A model generated the notes under the pieces. The model made no database searches. It was given only the letters and a program-made list of their open reading frames with translations, and had not been told where the DNA came from. Below are positions 16,001 through 23,525 of a DNA stretch of 26,131 nucleotides, piece by piece. The stretch is from the NCBI GenBank assembly GCA_020060485.1, contig JAGVAB010000123.1, forward strand, positions 1 to 26,131. Reading direction: 5' to 3'. The translations under genes and the position numbers were made by a program. Position 1 is the first letter of the stretch. Each line of letters opens with the position of its first letter. Source of the DNA: Anaerolineales bacterium. GTDB lineage: Bacteria > Chloroflexota > Anaerolineae > Anaerolineales > Anaerolineaceae.

Positions 16001-18531
16001 GCATTCAGATAGGCATTTGCCAACTTTCGCACCACATCCAGACGTTTTGGCGCAGCCTGGGCAGCTTCTTTCAACGAGGCCAGGGCGATGTCCGGCATTC
16101 CCAAAGCATCCGCTGTTACCCCCAGTCCGGCAAATAACCGCCAGCGCCAATCCGGCAGAGTCACGTTGGGTGTTTCCATCAACGGTTTGAACAGTTCCAG
16201 CGCAGCCTGATTCTGACCAAGTGAGCCCAGTACCTCAGCCAGAGCCAACTGTGCAGCAAATGAAAAAGGTTCTTCCTCCAGAACTTCTTGCAACACCCCC
16301 TCAGATTTTTTGAGGTCAGATTCCTGCACAGATCCTGTCTTCGCCAGCAAGGGATTATGACCCGCAAACAAAGCGTCTACGTACTTCATTTTGAGTTCGC
16401 TCGATGCACCTTCTGCCTGGATAGCAACTTCCAAGGCAGGCACTGCACTTGCATAATCACCCTCAGCCAAAGCTGTTTCTGCTGCCAGTGCAGCCAGAGA
16501 AACATCCTGCGGCCATTTTTCCAGTGACTTTCTCAGGAATAATCTGGCTTGGGTTGTCTTTTTCAATGCGAAGAGGTTGGTGCCCAACTCATAAGCCAAT
16601 TCCTGCGAATCAGGGTTCAAGTTAGCGGCTGCCTCAAAGAACGGTAGAGCTTCTTCTGCTTTCCCGCCCCGTAGAAATGCCTGCCCCAAAGAATGGTTGA
16701 TCGCCGCAGAATCAGGCAAAGCCTGGTATGCCGATTGCAATGTTTCCAGGGCCTCGTCCTGTCTGCCCAGTTTCGAATAAGCACCTGCCAGATCAAGCCA
16801 AGTGTCGGCGTGATCTGGCGCAACCTGTACGGAGGTTGTCAAATGAGGAAGTGCATCCGCATCCCGATCCAAATGCCGCAAGGCTCTCCCAATCAATGCA
16901 TTGGCCGCACCATTGCCGGCATCCTTCTCCAGGGCGGATTCGCAGGCTTTTACCGCAATTCGAGGCATCTCTGCTTTGAGCGCACTGCTTCCGAATCCCA
17001 GCCAGTCTTCAACATCGGGGACTTCGTTCAGCCGGATGACCTGCGCCCATGACTCATATGCCTCTTTCCAGCCATGCTGTTTTTCATAAAGGCTGGCAAG
17101 CTTCCGAAATCCCTCCGCCTGTTCTGGTGCAAGGATTGCCGCCATTTGAGCATAGCTGATCGCGTTTTGCAGGTCACCAGACCTCTCCAACCGTTCACTG
17201 ATATTTTGCAGAATTTTTGCGTCATTTGGCCGTTTCTGTTGGATCACAAGCGCAAACTGCAATGCCTCAGCCTCCAGGCCAGCAGCCGCCAGAATATCCA
17301 CCAGCTCCAGTGGATTCCATTCAGCCACAAACCTGGGAGCAAACAAATCCTTTTGACCGCCAACCAATTCGGCAATCTGTTGCACAGCCTCTGCTGCCAC
17401 CCCTTTTGCTCTGGCAGTCTCACCGATGTTCATCAGGCATTCCGCCTTGCGGATCTGCAAGAACGGGTGCAATTCCAGTTGGTCGTCAACCCTTAGAAGA
17501 TTGACCATCACATTAGGCAGAAAACTCGCTTCAGGTTGTGACAGGATTTGTTTCCATTGGTCACCCTGCGCAATTTTTTGATCAAGCTGGGCTGTATCGC
17601 CCATCCGCTTGGACTGGTAGAACTTCTGCAGTTGCAAACCCGTTTGCCAGTTTTTTGCAGCCTGCTCAACTACTCTTAACAGACAAGCAGCGTTGCTGCT
17701 TTGTCCGGCAATCTGATAAACCCCCGCCAGTGTTTGCAGCCTTCCAATATGTGCCAACAACTGCTGGCTGTCCAGCAAGTTCAAATCGCTGGCAGTCATC
17801 TCGTCCAGATTGGAGTACTGTTCCAAAATCGCTTCTGCAAGATCCTCTGCCAGTTCAGAATGCCCTTCAACCACCAGGCCCTGCAAAGAAAAATACGCCT
17901 CCTCCAGAGGCATCCGGGAAAGTAAGGTCAAATAGCGGGACAACCTTTTGTCGGCATTTATCGGGTTGGCAGATACAACATGCACAAGGATTTTCGGAAA
18001 CGCCCCTTTCAGTTCAAGTTCAGATAAGGATTTCAACATGGCCATACCATCTGGAATCATACCAAACAGGCAGACCAGTACGGTTTTCCAGTTCTTTAAT
18101 TCCCCAACTTGCGTTTCAACCATCCCTGAATTTCTAAAAACTTCTTTCCAGCTTTGCGAAAGACGCCATTGTTCCCGCAATGCCAAAGAAATTAAACCTG
18201 CTTCCTGTACATTCAGCAGTTGCCGCCCGGATCTGCCAAATTCCTTGAAAACCCGGTTGGCTTTCCGTTGCAGTTCATCATCCACCAAGAACTGTACTCG
18301 TTCACGCAGTCCCGCATAGGCGTCAGGACAACCCAAAGAGATCAAGGCCAATCGAGCAGGCGAGAGTTCAAAAACATCCTTTACTTTGTTATTCAGAAAG
18401 GCGAGTAGAAGCTGCTCGTCTTCCAAACTTTGCCAGACCAGCGAATCTTGCCGTAATGCTGCCAGAGTAATGGCAGCATCCTCTGCAGTGAATTTGATAC
18501 GCAAGAAAGAAAACAATGCGGAGTTATTCAT
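13084..18531 (-). CDS. Giant tetratricopeptide-repeat protein (1815 residues)
   Basis: A very long, wholly alpha-helical protein with no signal peptide, membrane helix or enzyme motif. The first 260 or so residues are helical but match no repeat I recognise. From about residue 405 to the C-terminus, 34-residue TPR units follow one another (for example LPHLTTSVQVAPDHADTWLD, then AYSKLGRQDEALETL, with the W/Y-G-A-P pattern). The count is on the order of tens. Such superhelices bind peptides or partner proteins and serve as scaffolds or sensors. Its stop overlaps the protease gene's start, so the two are translationally coupled and likely form a complex (inference). A weak GGGGAG lies 12 bases before the ATG. 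It is 42 bases from the upstream small membrane-protein gene and shares the sigma-54 promoter at 18933-18948. Confidence 0.9.
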   Translation of the reverse strand: MNNSALFSFLRIKFTAEDAAITLAALRQDSLVWQSLEDEQLLLAFLNNKVKDVFELSPARLALISLGCPDAYAGLRERVQFLVDDELQRKANRVFKEFGRSGRQLLNVQEAGLISLALREQWRLSQSWKEVFRNSGMVETQVGELKNWKTVLVCLFGMIPDGMAMLKSLSELELKGAFPKILVHVVSANPINADKRLSRYLTLLSRMPLEEAYFSLQGLVVEGHSELAEDLAEAILEQYSNLDEMTASDLNLLDSQQLLAHIGRLQTLAGVYQIAGQSSNAACLLRVVEQAAKNWQTGLQLQKFYQSKRMGDTAQLDQKIAQGDQWKQILSQPEASFLPNVMVNLLRVDDQLELHPFLQIRKAECLMNIGETARAKGVAAEAVQQIAELVGGQKDLFAPRFVAEWNPLELVDILAAAGLEAEALQFALVIQQKRPNDAKILQNISERLERSGDLQNAISYAQMAAILAPEQAEGFRKLASLYEKQHGWKEAYESWAQVIRLNEVPDVEDWLGFGSSALKAEMPRIAVKACESALEKDAGNGAANALIGRALRHLDRDADALPHLTTSVQVAPDHADTWLDLAGAYSKLGRQDEALETLQSAYQALPDSAAINHSLGQAFLRGGKAEEALPFFEAAANLNPDSQELAYELGTNLFALKKTTQARLFLRKSLEKWPQDVSLAALAAETALAEGDYASAVPALEVAIQAEGASSELKMKYVDALFAGHNPLLAKTGSVQESDLKKSEGVLQEVLEEEPFSFAAQLALAEVLGSLGQNQAALELFKPLMETPNVTLPDWRWRLFAGLGVTADALGMPDIALASLKEAAQAAPKRLDVVRKLANAYLNANLSDEAFQAAQAVRSMAPDQVEELIWYASIASQAGYIQEAVEALRCATQFNAGQPGLWVELAGLQTRLKDEKGARDSLAKMLELDVACTNDLRHAANLYLSWGDREACAASLLRAASLEEKPSAELLFELACVQAQCGDLAAAEELTRKLVQAFPGNACLYLFQGDLLAALDRPQGALASLQHAESMRTRPTEGFPFDSALVKRVLPESWHHSLLSPEALEFRMGVLLHKLGDGEAALGYLQRALELNPNSAVVRYWAVDQADALLHKEKLIVWLKAIENLEWNEEKISAIPVEEKIAWTALYGMLIDQKIEDGNSMPLAVKMLEKGMLFEAGNSGLLAAKSRCLALNGDGQAAREFFLEADKGLWQARNRKVVPTVQIAGFDQTPDTLAATIIRLSKAALEAGDWQNAFRLAEEFKNANPYEPRGLLHFASVIVRLYETQTLYSELKSIRHAPGSFLATSVSKDSFADLIDTLRRLSKSEEIDRWAMRGNMIFHASVEKIRSFAKTAQTAGDLTALVAALRRSENYAGAVQISQKNLAIPEVLLEYGLSLRKTLPIKAGEVIRQAISNQPHQPILCAGLALVEQEASRYPEALAALEGGLEIWEDEPEWHAWAAQLAELLQDIDLAAEHWEKACQLMPENLDYVLALANARLKKGDVPQAIQLLEKASKEAEDRAQVWLLLSRSYQQAHAWQDALQAAERAAALDRHSTEPVLQSGKIALALGNHKKAMECANLALKRAPGEPGSILFLCEVQKAAGKFNEALRIVEETINAGKKSSLLFLERAKLIHKMKGAEASAPLLSELSETEADNAEVLGMLAKVQMELGQRHEAGMNACRALKLDPQQPGLHYLIGGLKRAEGHLDQAVYHFSEAVRQYPQDLEAYIALGETHLERRENTQALQVFREAMKIAPEDHRLFSKAGVILREQKDYVGAEELMRRASELAPGDVNIRRQLGAIVALNLVHNPKEVKA

Positions 18532-18573
18532 TGGTGATCCCGTCTCCCCTGTTTCTTGCAGCTAATCTCTGAT

Positions 18574-18888
18574 CTACAATAATTGCAGAGCCAGAATATA
18601 AGCGGCTGCGATCATAACCAGACCAATCAGGAAAAGAAAAACCCCCACTCCGGTCGCTGTCTTCACCAATTGGTTCAAAGCATCGATTAGTTTGGATGCA
18701 TTTCCAACCAACCCGGTGATGTCCTCTGCAAGCCCTTTCTGGGCAAGAAGTGTCGTTTGCTTTGCGATCACCTTTAAATCTCCCCAGACCAGCTTGGTGA
18801 CCAATGTAAATAACCCAACAACCGTTGTTACAGTCCCCAGAACAAAGAGGCTTGCTGCCATTGTGAGAATAAAATCGGGAATAGTCAT
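18574..18888 (-). CDS. Small two-TM membrane protein, function unknown
   Basis: 104 residues with two long hydrophobic segments (about 5-35, LTMAASLFVLGTVTTVVGLF; and about 80-104, GVGVFLFLIGLVMIAAAYIL). They are joined by an amphipathic helical stretch of some 40 residues (KVIAKQTTLLAQKGLAEDIT...LIDALNQLVKTA), which looks like a helical hairpin or short coiled coil. I do not recognise a family. It is the first gene after the sigma-54 promoter and the first of three genes leading to the TPR and protease proteins. It is a plausible membrane docking or effector component of that module (inference). A stop codon directly precedes the ATG, so no longer N-terminus exists in this frame; the ATG at codon 10 is an alternative start. 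Confidence 0.75.
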   Translation of the reverse strand: MTIPDFILTMAASLFVLGTVTTVVGLFTLVTKLVWGDLKVIAKQTTLLAQKGLAEDITGLVGNASKLIDALNQLVKTATGVGVFLFLIGLVMIAAAYILALQLL

Positions 18889-18901
18889 TTAAAAAACAAT
18901 G

Positions 18902-18907
18902 CCTCCT
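18902..18907 (-). promoter_or_regulatory. Unusually spaced ribosome binding site
   Basis: A perfect AGGAGG on the minus strand is 13 bases from the ATG at 18888, longer than the usual 5-9. The intervening bases include a run of six T. Either initiation is weak or the effective spacing is shortened by structure. Confidence 0.55.
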
Positions 18908-18932
18908 GAAAAGTGAATTCAGTAGACATTGT

Positions 18933-18948
18933 TGCAAGGTCTATGCCA
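18933..18948 (-). promoter_or_regulatory. Sigma-54 (-24/-12) promoter of the small-TM/TPR/protease operon
   Basis: On the minus strand the sequence is TGGCATA-GACC-TTGCA. The -24 GG is at 18947-18946 and the -12 GC at 18935-18934, exactly the consensus spacing (TGGCAYR-N4-TTGCW). It begins just after the stop codon of the sigma-54 activator gene. The predicted start near 18922 leaves a leader of about 34 bases that includes the AGGAGG. It differs from the rpoN promoter at only two positions over 18 bases. Confidence 0.82.
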
Positions 18949-18955
18949 ATTGCCT

Positions 18956-20128
18956 TCAGGTAGTGCGTGTCAAATCCGCTGGCAGATGTGCGACATCGAT
19001 CACCGCATCGTCGCAAAACAGCAAAGCCCGCTCAATGGCGTTGCTCAATTCACGCACATTTCCCGGCCAGCGATACGACACCAAAGCCTCCAGACAACGT
19101 TGAGAAATATCAGTAACATTCACTCCCAACCGAAGATTGTTCTTGCGCACAAAAAATCCTGCCATTTCAGGAATATCCTGCCGCCGCTCCCGCAGTGGTG
19201 GCAAATGCAAGTCTACAACTTTCAAACGATAATACAGGTCTTCCCGAAACGCGTTTTCTGCAATCATCGTCGGCAAGTCTCTGTTTGAAGCAGCCAGAAT
19301 CTGCACATCCACATGGATCAAATTCGTACCACCCACTCGGCGAAAGGCATGTTCTTCAATAGCCCGCAGCAATTTTGCCTGGATATCCAGAGGCATGGAT
19401 GAGATTTCATCCAAAAATAAAATACCCCCATCAGCCACTTCCATCAACCCGTGCTTGCGGCGGTCAGCGCCGGTAAAAGCCCCCGCCTCATATCCGAACA
19501 ATTCTGATTCCAGCACAGTCGGCTGGATGGCAGCACAATTCACCGCGATAAAGGGCTTCTCGGACCTCGGCCCTGATTTGTGAATATAATTCGCCAGCAC
19601 CTCTTTGCCGGTTCCGGTTTCCCCGGTGATTAACACGGATACTGAAGCCTGGGCGGCGCGTTTTGCCTGATTCACAACAGCCTTCATTGCCTCGCTCTTA
19701 CCAACAATGAAATGTAGATCTTTTTGCTGGGTTTGACGCAGGTGGGTCAATTCCCTGCGCATGGAAACTGTTTCACACGCCCGGGCCAATGAACTTTCCA
19801 ATCGGGAAAACTCGATCGGCTTGGTCAAAAAATCATGTGCGCCATTCTTCATGGCCTCAACCGCCATTTCAATATCGCCATAGGCGGTGATCAGAATGAC
19901 CGGTGGACGAAACTGCATTCGCTCGGTTTCATACAAAAGACTGGGGCCATAACCATCCGGCAATTGAACGTCCAGCAGGACAATCTCGGCGCCACCCAGA
20001 TCCAAATTCTGCCGCGCTTCTGCCAGGGTGGACACCCCGATCACTTCATAGCCCTTGCCGCCCAGAAATTCTCCGATGTTCTGCCGCGCGTTTTCTTCGT
20101 CATCTACAATCAAGATGGTGTAGCTCAT
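18956..20128 (-). CDS. NtrC-like sigma-54 activator lacking a DNA-binding domain
   Basis: Response regulator that uses ATP to open sigma-54 promoters. The 390 residues comprise a receiver domain (about 1-120; acidic pair Asp9-Asp10, phosphoacceptor Asp53 in LLDVQLPDG, Lys103). An AAA+ domain (about 140-385) has Walker A GETGTGKE (169-176), the sigma-54 contact loop GAFTGA (216-221), Walker B GGILFLDE (234-241) and WPGNVREL (354-361). The chain ends about 30 residues after that, at DLTRTT, where other family members continue into a Fis-type helix-turn-helix. No continuation in other frames is visible, so this is a genuine short form as in FlgR or CtcC. GGGAG sits seven bases before the ATG. 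It is 11 bases after the kinase gene, its evident partner. Confidence 0.95.
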   Translation of the reverse strand: MSYTILIVDDEENARQNIGEFLGGKGYEVIGVSTLAEARQNLDLGGAEIVLLDVQLPDGYGPSLLYETERMQFRPPVILITAYGDIEMAVEAMKNGAHDFLTKPIEFSRLESSLARACETVSMRRELTHLRQTQQKDLHFIVGKSEAMKAVVNQAKRAAQASVSVLITGETGTGKEVLANYIHKSGPRSEKPFIAVNCAAIQPTVLESELFGYEAGAFTGADRRKHGLMEVADGGILFLDEISSMPLDIQAKLLRAIEEHAFRRVGGTNLIHVDVQILAASNRDLPTMIAENAFREDLYYRLKVVDLHLPPLRERRQDIPEMAGFFVRKNNLRLGVNVTDISQRCLEALVSYRWPGNVRELSNAIERALLFCDDAVIDVAHLPADLTRTT

Positions 20129-20139
20129 AATTATTCTCC

Positions 20140-22068
20140 CTAGGTTGCAGCCGGCAGTTCAACATGAAAAACAGTGCCGCCGGGAAAGCTGGTAACATAA
20201 ATTGCACCGCGATGGGTAGTTACAATCTGCTTGGTGATAGCCAGCCCCAAACCAGTCCCTCTGGGTTTTCCGGTAACGAAGGGCTCAAAAATCCGCTCGC
20301 GAAGACTGTCCGGTATGCCAGGCCCGTTGTCGGCCACCGTTACCTCAATCTGCGGCAATTGATTGATTGCTTCCTTCAAACTCACCCGCACCGAAAGTGC
20401 GCCACCTTTCTCGCTCATCACATCAACCGCGTTGCTGATCAAATTTGTAAACACTCTTTCCAAAGAACGCATGTCCCCTTTCACCTGGGGCAGATCCTCA
20501 TCCGCTTTAAAATAGTTCTCAATATTCACCCGCACCATGCGCGGCCGCCAGCGATTCAACACCCGCTGCACCAGATCAGGAATGTTCACGTCCTGAAATT
20601 TTGGTTCTACAGGTCTGGAAAACGCAAGCACCGATTCCATTAGTTCATTGAGCCGCGTGCAATCATTTTGCGCCCGTTCGATCAATTCAAGATTGGCTTC
20701 ACTGTCCTTCGAGCGGCTCGCCAGGAGCTGCAAACCTGTGGAAATATTATTGATCGGGTTACGCACCTCATGAGCGAATACCGCCGTGAACTCGCCCAAC
20801 ATGGCGTGATTTTCCAGTTGCTCCGCCCGGATGCGGATCTTCTCTTCCTCGCTCAGGTCGGTGATCAAAACCAGCATCGCTTGCGGGCGACGGTTCTTGA
20901 CCACCGGCACAACCTGGATCTGGGCCGGCACCGCAATCCCATCCCGGCGATGCAAAGACACTTTGGCAATATTATGGTTCTTTAAACTTTGCAAGCCATC
21001 TTCCAGGGTCTGGATCAAATCCAGCGAACCAATGAGCACATTCTCCACACTTTGACCGCAAACTTCTGCACAGGTATACCCCAAAAGTACCTCGGCCACA
21101 GAATTGATCTCGATCACCTTGAGGTCCGGCGTCAACACCACAATCCCTTCCTCTGTGTGTTCCAGTAAACTGTTTAAAACAGACAGGGAAAAATCCTTTT
21201 TCTGGCTGTCGGTGCGCAGATTATCAATCAATGCAAATTTCTGAAGTTGATCGCTAATAAATACCCGAAAATAGTTCAGGATTTGTTCCGTGTCAAACCC
21301 CGCATCCTTTTTTACATCCCCAACAACCAGCAATCCCAAGGCGGCCTGCTGCTGCCCAATGGGCACAGAAGCTACATATTTCAGGCCGGCCATTTTACTT
21401 AAGCGATGTAGCTCGGAATACACCCGCCGCCCGGGTTTCCAGATCATTCCCTCTGAAAGCCGGATCATATCCGCCGAGGAAAGCACTGGAGGAAATACTT
21501 CGGCAGCGGCTTTCAACGCCACTCGCAGGGCTTGCGGTTGGCTGCTGTCAACGCGATAGATACAGATCAAATCCGTCCCCAGAAACCGGGAGAGCACATC
21601 CATGACCAGAGCATACAATTCATTTTCGCTATGAATCTCATTCTGTTTGACCAGCTTGAGCAATAATTCAAAAGAATCCATTGAGACCTGCAAGGCCCGC
21701 GGGCGTTCAAGCGACTCTTCAACTTTGAGTACCACCCAACCAGCCGCCTCAGCCAGGAACACAGGCTCAACCATCACATCCACAAAACCGGTCAGACGCT
21801 TTTTAAGTCGCAGTGATTGTCTTTGCCCGGCCGCAAGATTGGACAGGGAGAAACCTTCCAGAGCTTCACCACAAGGTTTTCCAATGAGTTCATCCAGGGT
21901 GTAGGTGGAAAGTTCCAGATATTTGCGATTGGCAAAGGCAATTTTCTGGCTTGCAGCATTAAACAACAGCGCTGCTTCAGGGATCAAATTGAAAACAGCG
22001 CTGATTTCAGGCCAGGTCGGGAAGTTTCCCAACAAAAAATCGGGCAGGTCAAAAATTCTTGGCGTCAT
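20140..22068 (-). CDS. Soluble PAS-GAF-PAS histidine kinase (NtrB-like)
   Basis: 642 residues without any membrane helix, so a cytoplasmic sensor. A PAS-like domain (about 20-115) is followed by a GAF domain (about 130-285), a second PAS (about 295-410) and the kinase core. The H-box FAHEVRNPINNIS gives His433 as phosphorylation site. The ATP domain has N-box NLISNAVDVM (near 542), G1 DNGPGIP (580-586) and G2 GTGLGL (604-609). The NtrB-type H-box and the neighbouring NtrC-type regulator make the pair near certain. Its ATG overlaps the rpoN stop (ATGA). The signal is unknown: GAF and PAS folds can bind small molecules, haem or flavin, and no ligand-specific residue is evident. Confidence 0.95.
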   Translation of the reverse strand: MTPRIFDLPDFLLGNFPTWPEISAVFNLIPEAALLFNAASQKIAFANRKYLELSTYTLDELIGKPCGEALEGFSLSNLAAGQRQSLRLKKRLTGFVDVMVEPVFLAEAAGWVVLKVEESLERPRALQVSMDSFELLLKLVKQNEIHSENELYALVMDVLSRFLGTDLICIYRVDSSQPQALRVALKAAAEVFPPVLSSADMIRLSEGMIWKPGRRVYSELHRLSKMAGLKYVASVPIGQQQAALGLLVVGDVKKDAGFDTEQILNYFRVFISDQLQKFALIDNLRTDSQKKDFSLSVLNSLLEHTEEGIVVLTPDLKVIEINSVAEVLLGYTCAEVCGQSVENVLIGSLDLIQTLEDGLQSLKNHNIAKVSLHRRDGIAVPAQIQVVPVVKNRRPQAMLVLITDLSEEEKIRIRAEQLENHAMLGEFTAVFAHEVRNPINNISTGLQLLASRSKDSEANLELIERAQNDCTRLNELMESVLAFSRPVEPKFQDVNIPDLVQRVLNRWRPRMVRVNIENYFKADEDLPQVKGDMRSLERVFTNLISNAVDVMSEKGGALSVRVSLKEAINQLPQIEVTVADNGPGIPDSLRERIFEPFVTGKPRGTGLGLAITKQIVTTHRGAIYVTSFPGGTVFHVELPAAT

Positions 22069-23474
22069 ACCTGTTGGCTAACCGAATTTCGAAGATGCGC
22101 AGGCAAAATGCCTTCCATGGCCCGATACTTCGCCACAGTTCGCCGCGCGACATTAAAACCTTCTTTCGCCAGTAATTTTGCAAGCTCAGAATCGCTCATT
22201 GGCTTGTGCTCCTCAGAGATTAACTGGCAAAGCACCGTGCGGGCGTTCAGGCTACGGTCAAAGAATGAAGCCAGGGGCACGATACGCCCGGTGGGTAATT
22301 GTACCGTCTTACTGGATACTGCGCGGGAAATTGTCGATTCATGCACCTCAAGCTCTACCGCCAGCTCTGCCCGGGTCAATTGCCTAAGATATCGTTCACC
22401 ATGGACGATGGCCTCACGCTGTATGCCGACCACTTTTTGCAGCAAGCGCTGCATGGTATGGTTACGTTGCTGAATGCATTTTACCAGCAAAGATGCCCGC
22501 TCCAGATCGCTTCGCCAGGCATTTTGCTTCTCCGGCTCAACATCGCGCACAGCCCGTCGAAAAAGGGGGTTGACCCGCAACGTGCCATAGAGCGGCATGA
22601 TGATCTCCACCACTAACGGATTATTGACATCTTGATTCAAATAACTGATGATAATATCTGGCTGCCGGTAAACCTGAACAGCCGTTCGTGATGGCTGGCG
22701 CACATCTCCCCAATAAGAGCGCGCCGGATATGGGTTGAGGTTTTCACTGATGAAATGCACCGCCTCCTGAATCTTGCGGGTGGAAGCATTCAATTGATGG
22801 GCCAATTCGGTCAATTGGTGGCGGCTAAGTTTATCCATCCCGCTATTGATGATTTCCACTGTGAATTCGGGGATAAACTGGCTTTCTGCCAACACCTCAA
22901 CTTGTACCACCAACGCCTCCCGAGGCGACCTGGCTCCTACGCCAATCGGGTTTGCCCGTTGAATAAGCGCCAATACCTGTTCCACGCGTGAGGGGGGCAC
23001 ATGGAAAAAGCGAACCACTTCTTCAAGGTCCACGGTCAGCAAACCATCATCATCCAGGTGGGTAAGTAGAAAGGCTGCAATCGATCTATCCTCAATGGCC
23101 AGTTCAGGCGCAATCTGTTGAAACACATACGTAGGCAAATCCGCACCGATTGCAGGTTGATCCACTTCTGGCATCTCTTCTTCCCGCCGATCGGAACGCG
23201 GGGTAAAATCTTCCCGCGGCGAAATAAACACCACCGGCTCGTCTGCATTGTCCGACTTTGGACAACTGCACGTCGGGCAAATGCCGCGTGAAGGCAGTAA
23301 ACGGCTGCATGTTGGGCAGCGGCGCTCCTCGACCATCTCCAGTGCCGGATTGGTAGAGAGTTCCGATTCAATCTCCTGCCGCAGCTCATCGGCCGTCATG
23401 CTTAATAACGTCATGGTTTGCGCCAGGTGAGCTGTGGTTAATGGGCGAAGTGCGTGTGATTGAATTTGAAACAT
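22065..23474 (-). CDS. rpoN: RNA polymerase sigma-54 factor with zinc-ribbon insert
   Basis: Directs RNA polymerase to -24/-12 promoters. The 469 residues show region I (MFQIQSHALRPLTTAHLAQT, with MTLLSM). The acidic region II carries a four-cysteine knuckle, CPTCSRLL then GICPTC (Cys53, 56, 66, 69), not found in the enterobacterial protein. Next are the core-binding region, a helix-turn-helix (LTRAELAVELEVHESTISRAV) and the diagnostic RpoN box ARRTVAKYRA (443-452). The ATG at 23474 is chosen because AAGGGG (23487-23482) is seven bases before it; the ATG at 23480 is too close. First gene of the minus-strand block, overlapped by the kinase gene, and preceded by its own -24/-12 element, implying autoregulation. 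Confidence 0.96.
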   Translation of the reverse strand: MFQIQSHALRPLTTAHLAQTMTLLSMTADELRQEIESELSTNPALEMVEERRCPTCSRLLPSRGICPTCSCPKSDNADEPVVFISPREDFTPRSDRREEEMPEVDQPAIGADLPTYVFQQIAPELAIEDRSIAAFLLTHLDDDGLLTVDLEEVVRFFHVPPSRVEQVLALIQRANPIGVGARSPREALVVQVEVLAESQFIPEFTVEIINSGMDKLSRHQLTELAHQLNASTRKIQEAVHFISENLNPYPARSYWGDVRQPSRTAVQVYRQPDIIISYLNQDVNNPLVVEIIMPLYGTLRVNPLFRRAVRDVEPEKQNAWRSDLERASLLVKCIQQRNHTMQRLLQKVVGIQREAIVHGERYLRQLTRAELAVELEVHESTISRAVSSKTVQLPTGRIVPLASFFDRSLNARTVLCQLISEEHKPMSDSELAKLLAKEGFNVARRTVAKYRAMEGILPAHLRNSVSQQV

Positions 23475-23496
23475 ATCCATACCCCTTACGTGAACT

Positions 23497-23525
23497 AGTA
23501 TAGCCTGTTCCCCACAAGGTTGCAA
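23497..23525 (-). promoter_or_regulatory. Possible sigma-70-type promoter of rpoN overlapping the sigma-54 site
   Basis: TTGCAA (23525-23520) and TATACT (23502-23497) on the minus strand are 17 bases apart. The -35 hexamer is the same TTGCAA that forms the -12 part of the sigma-54 element. A start near 23490 would give a very short leader that just includes the AAGGGG site. The two polymerases could not bind at once. Confidence 0.5.

Noticed and set aside
10388..18531. Link to a CRISPR type III-E (TPR-CHAT/gRAMP) system
   Set aside because: No repeat array, no gRAMP/Cas7-like protein and no Cas gene is present. The protease motifs read more like C25 than the CHAT of that system.
18524..18937. 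A 137-codon frame overlapping the small two-TM gene on the same strand
   Set aside because: Its composition (Arg, Cys, Ser-rich, no pattern) is typical of an off-frame shadow, and it has no ribosome site. The 104-residue frame gives a coherent two-helix membrane protein.
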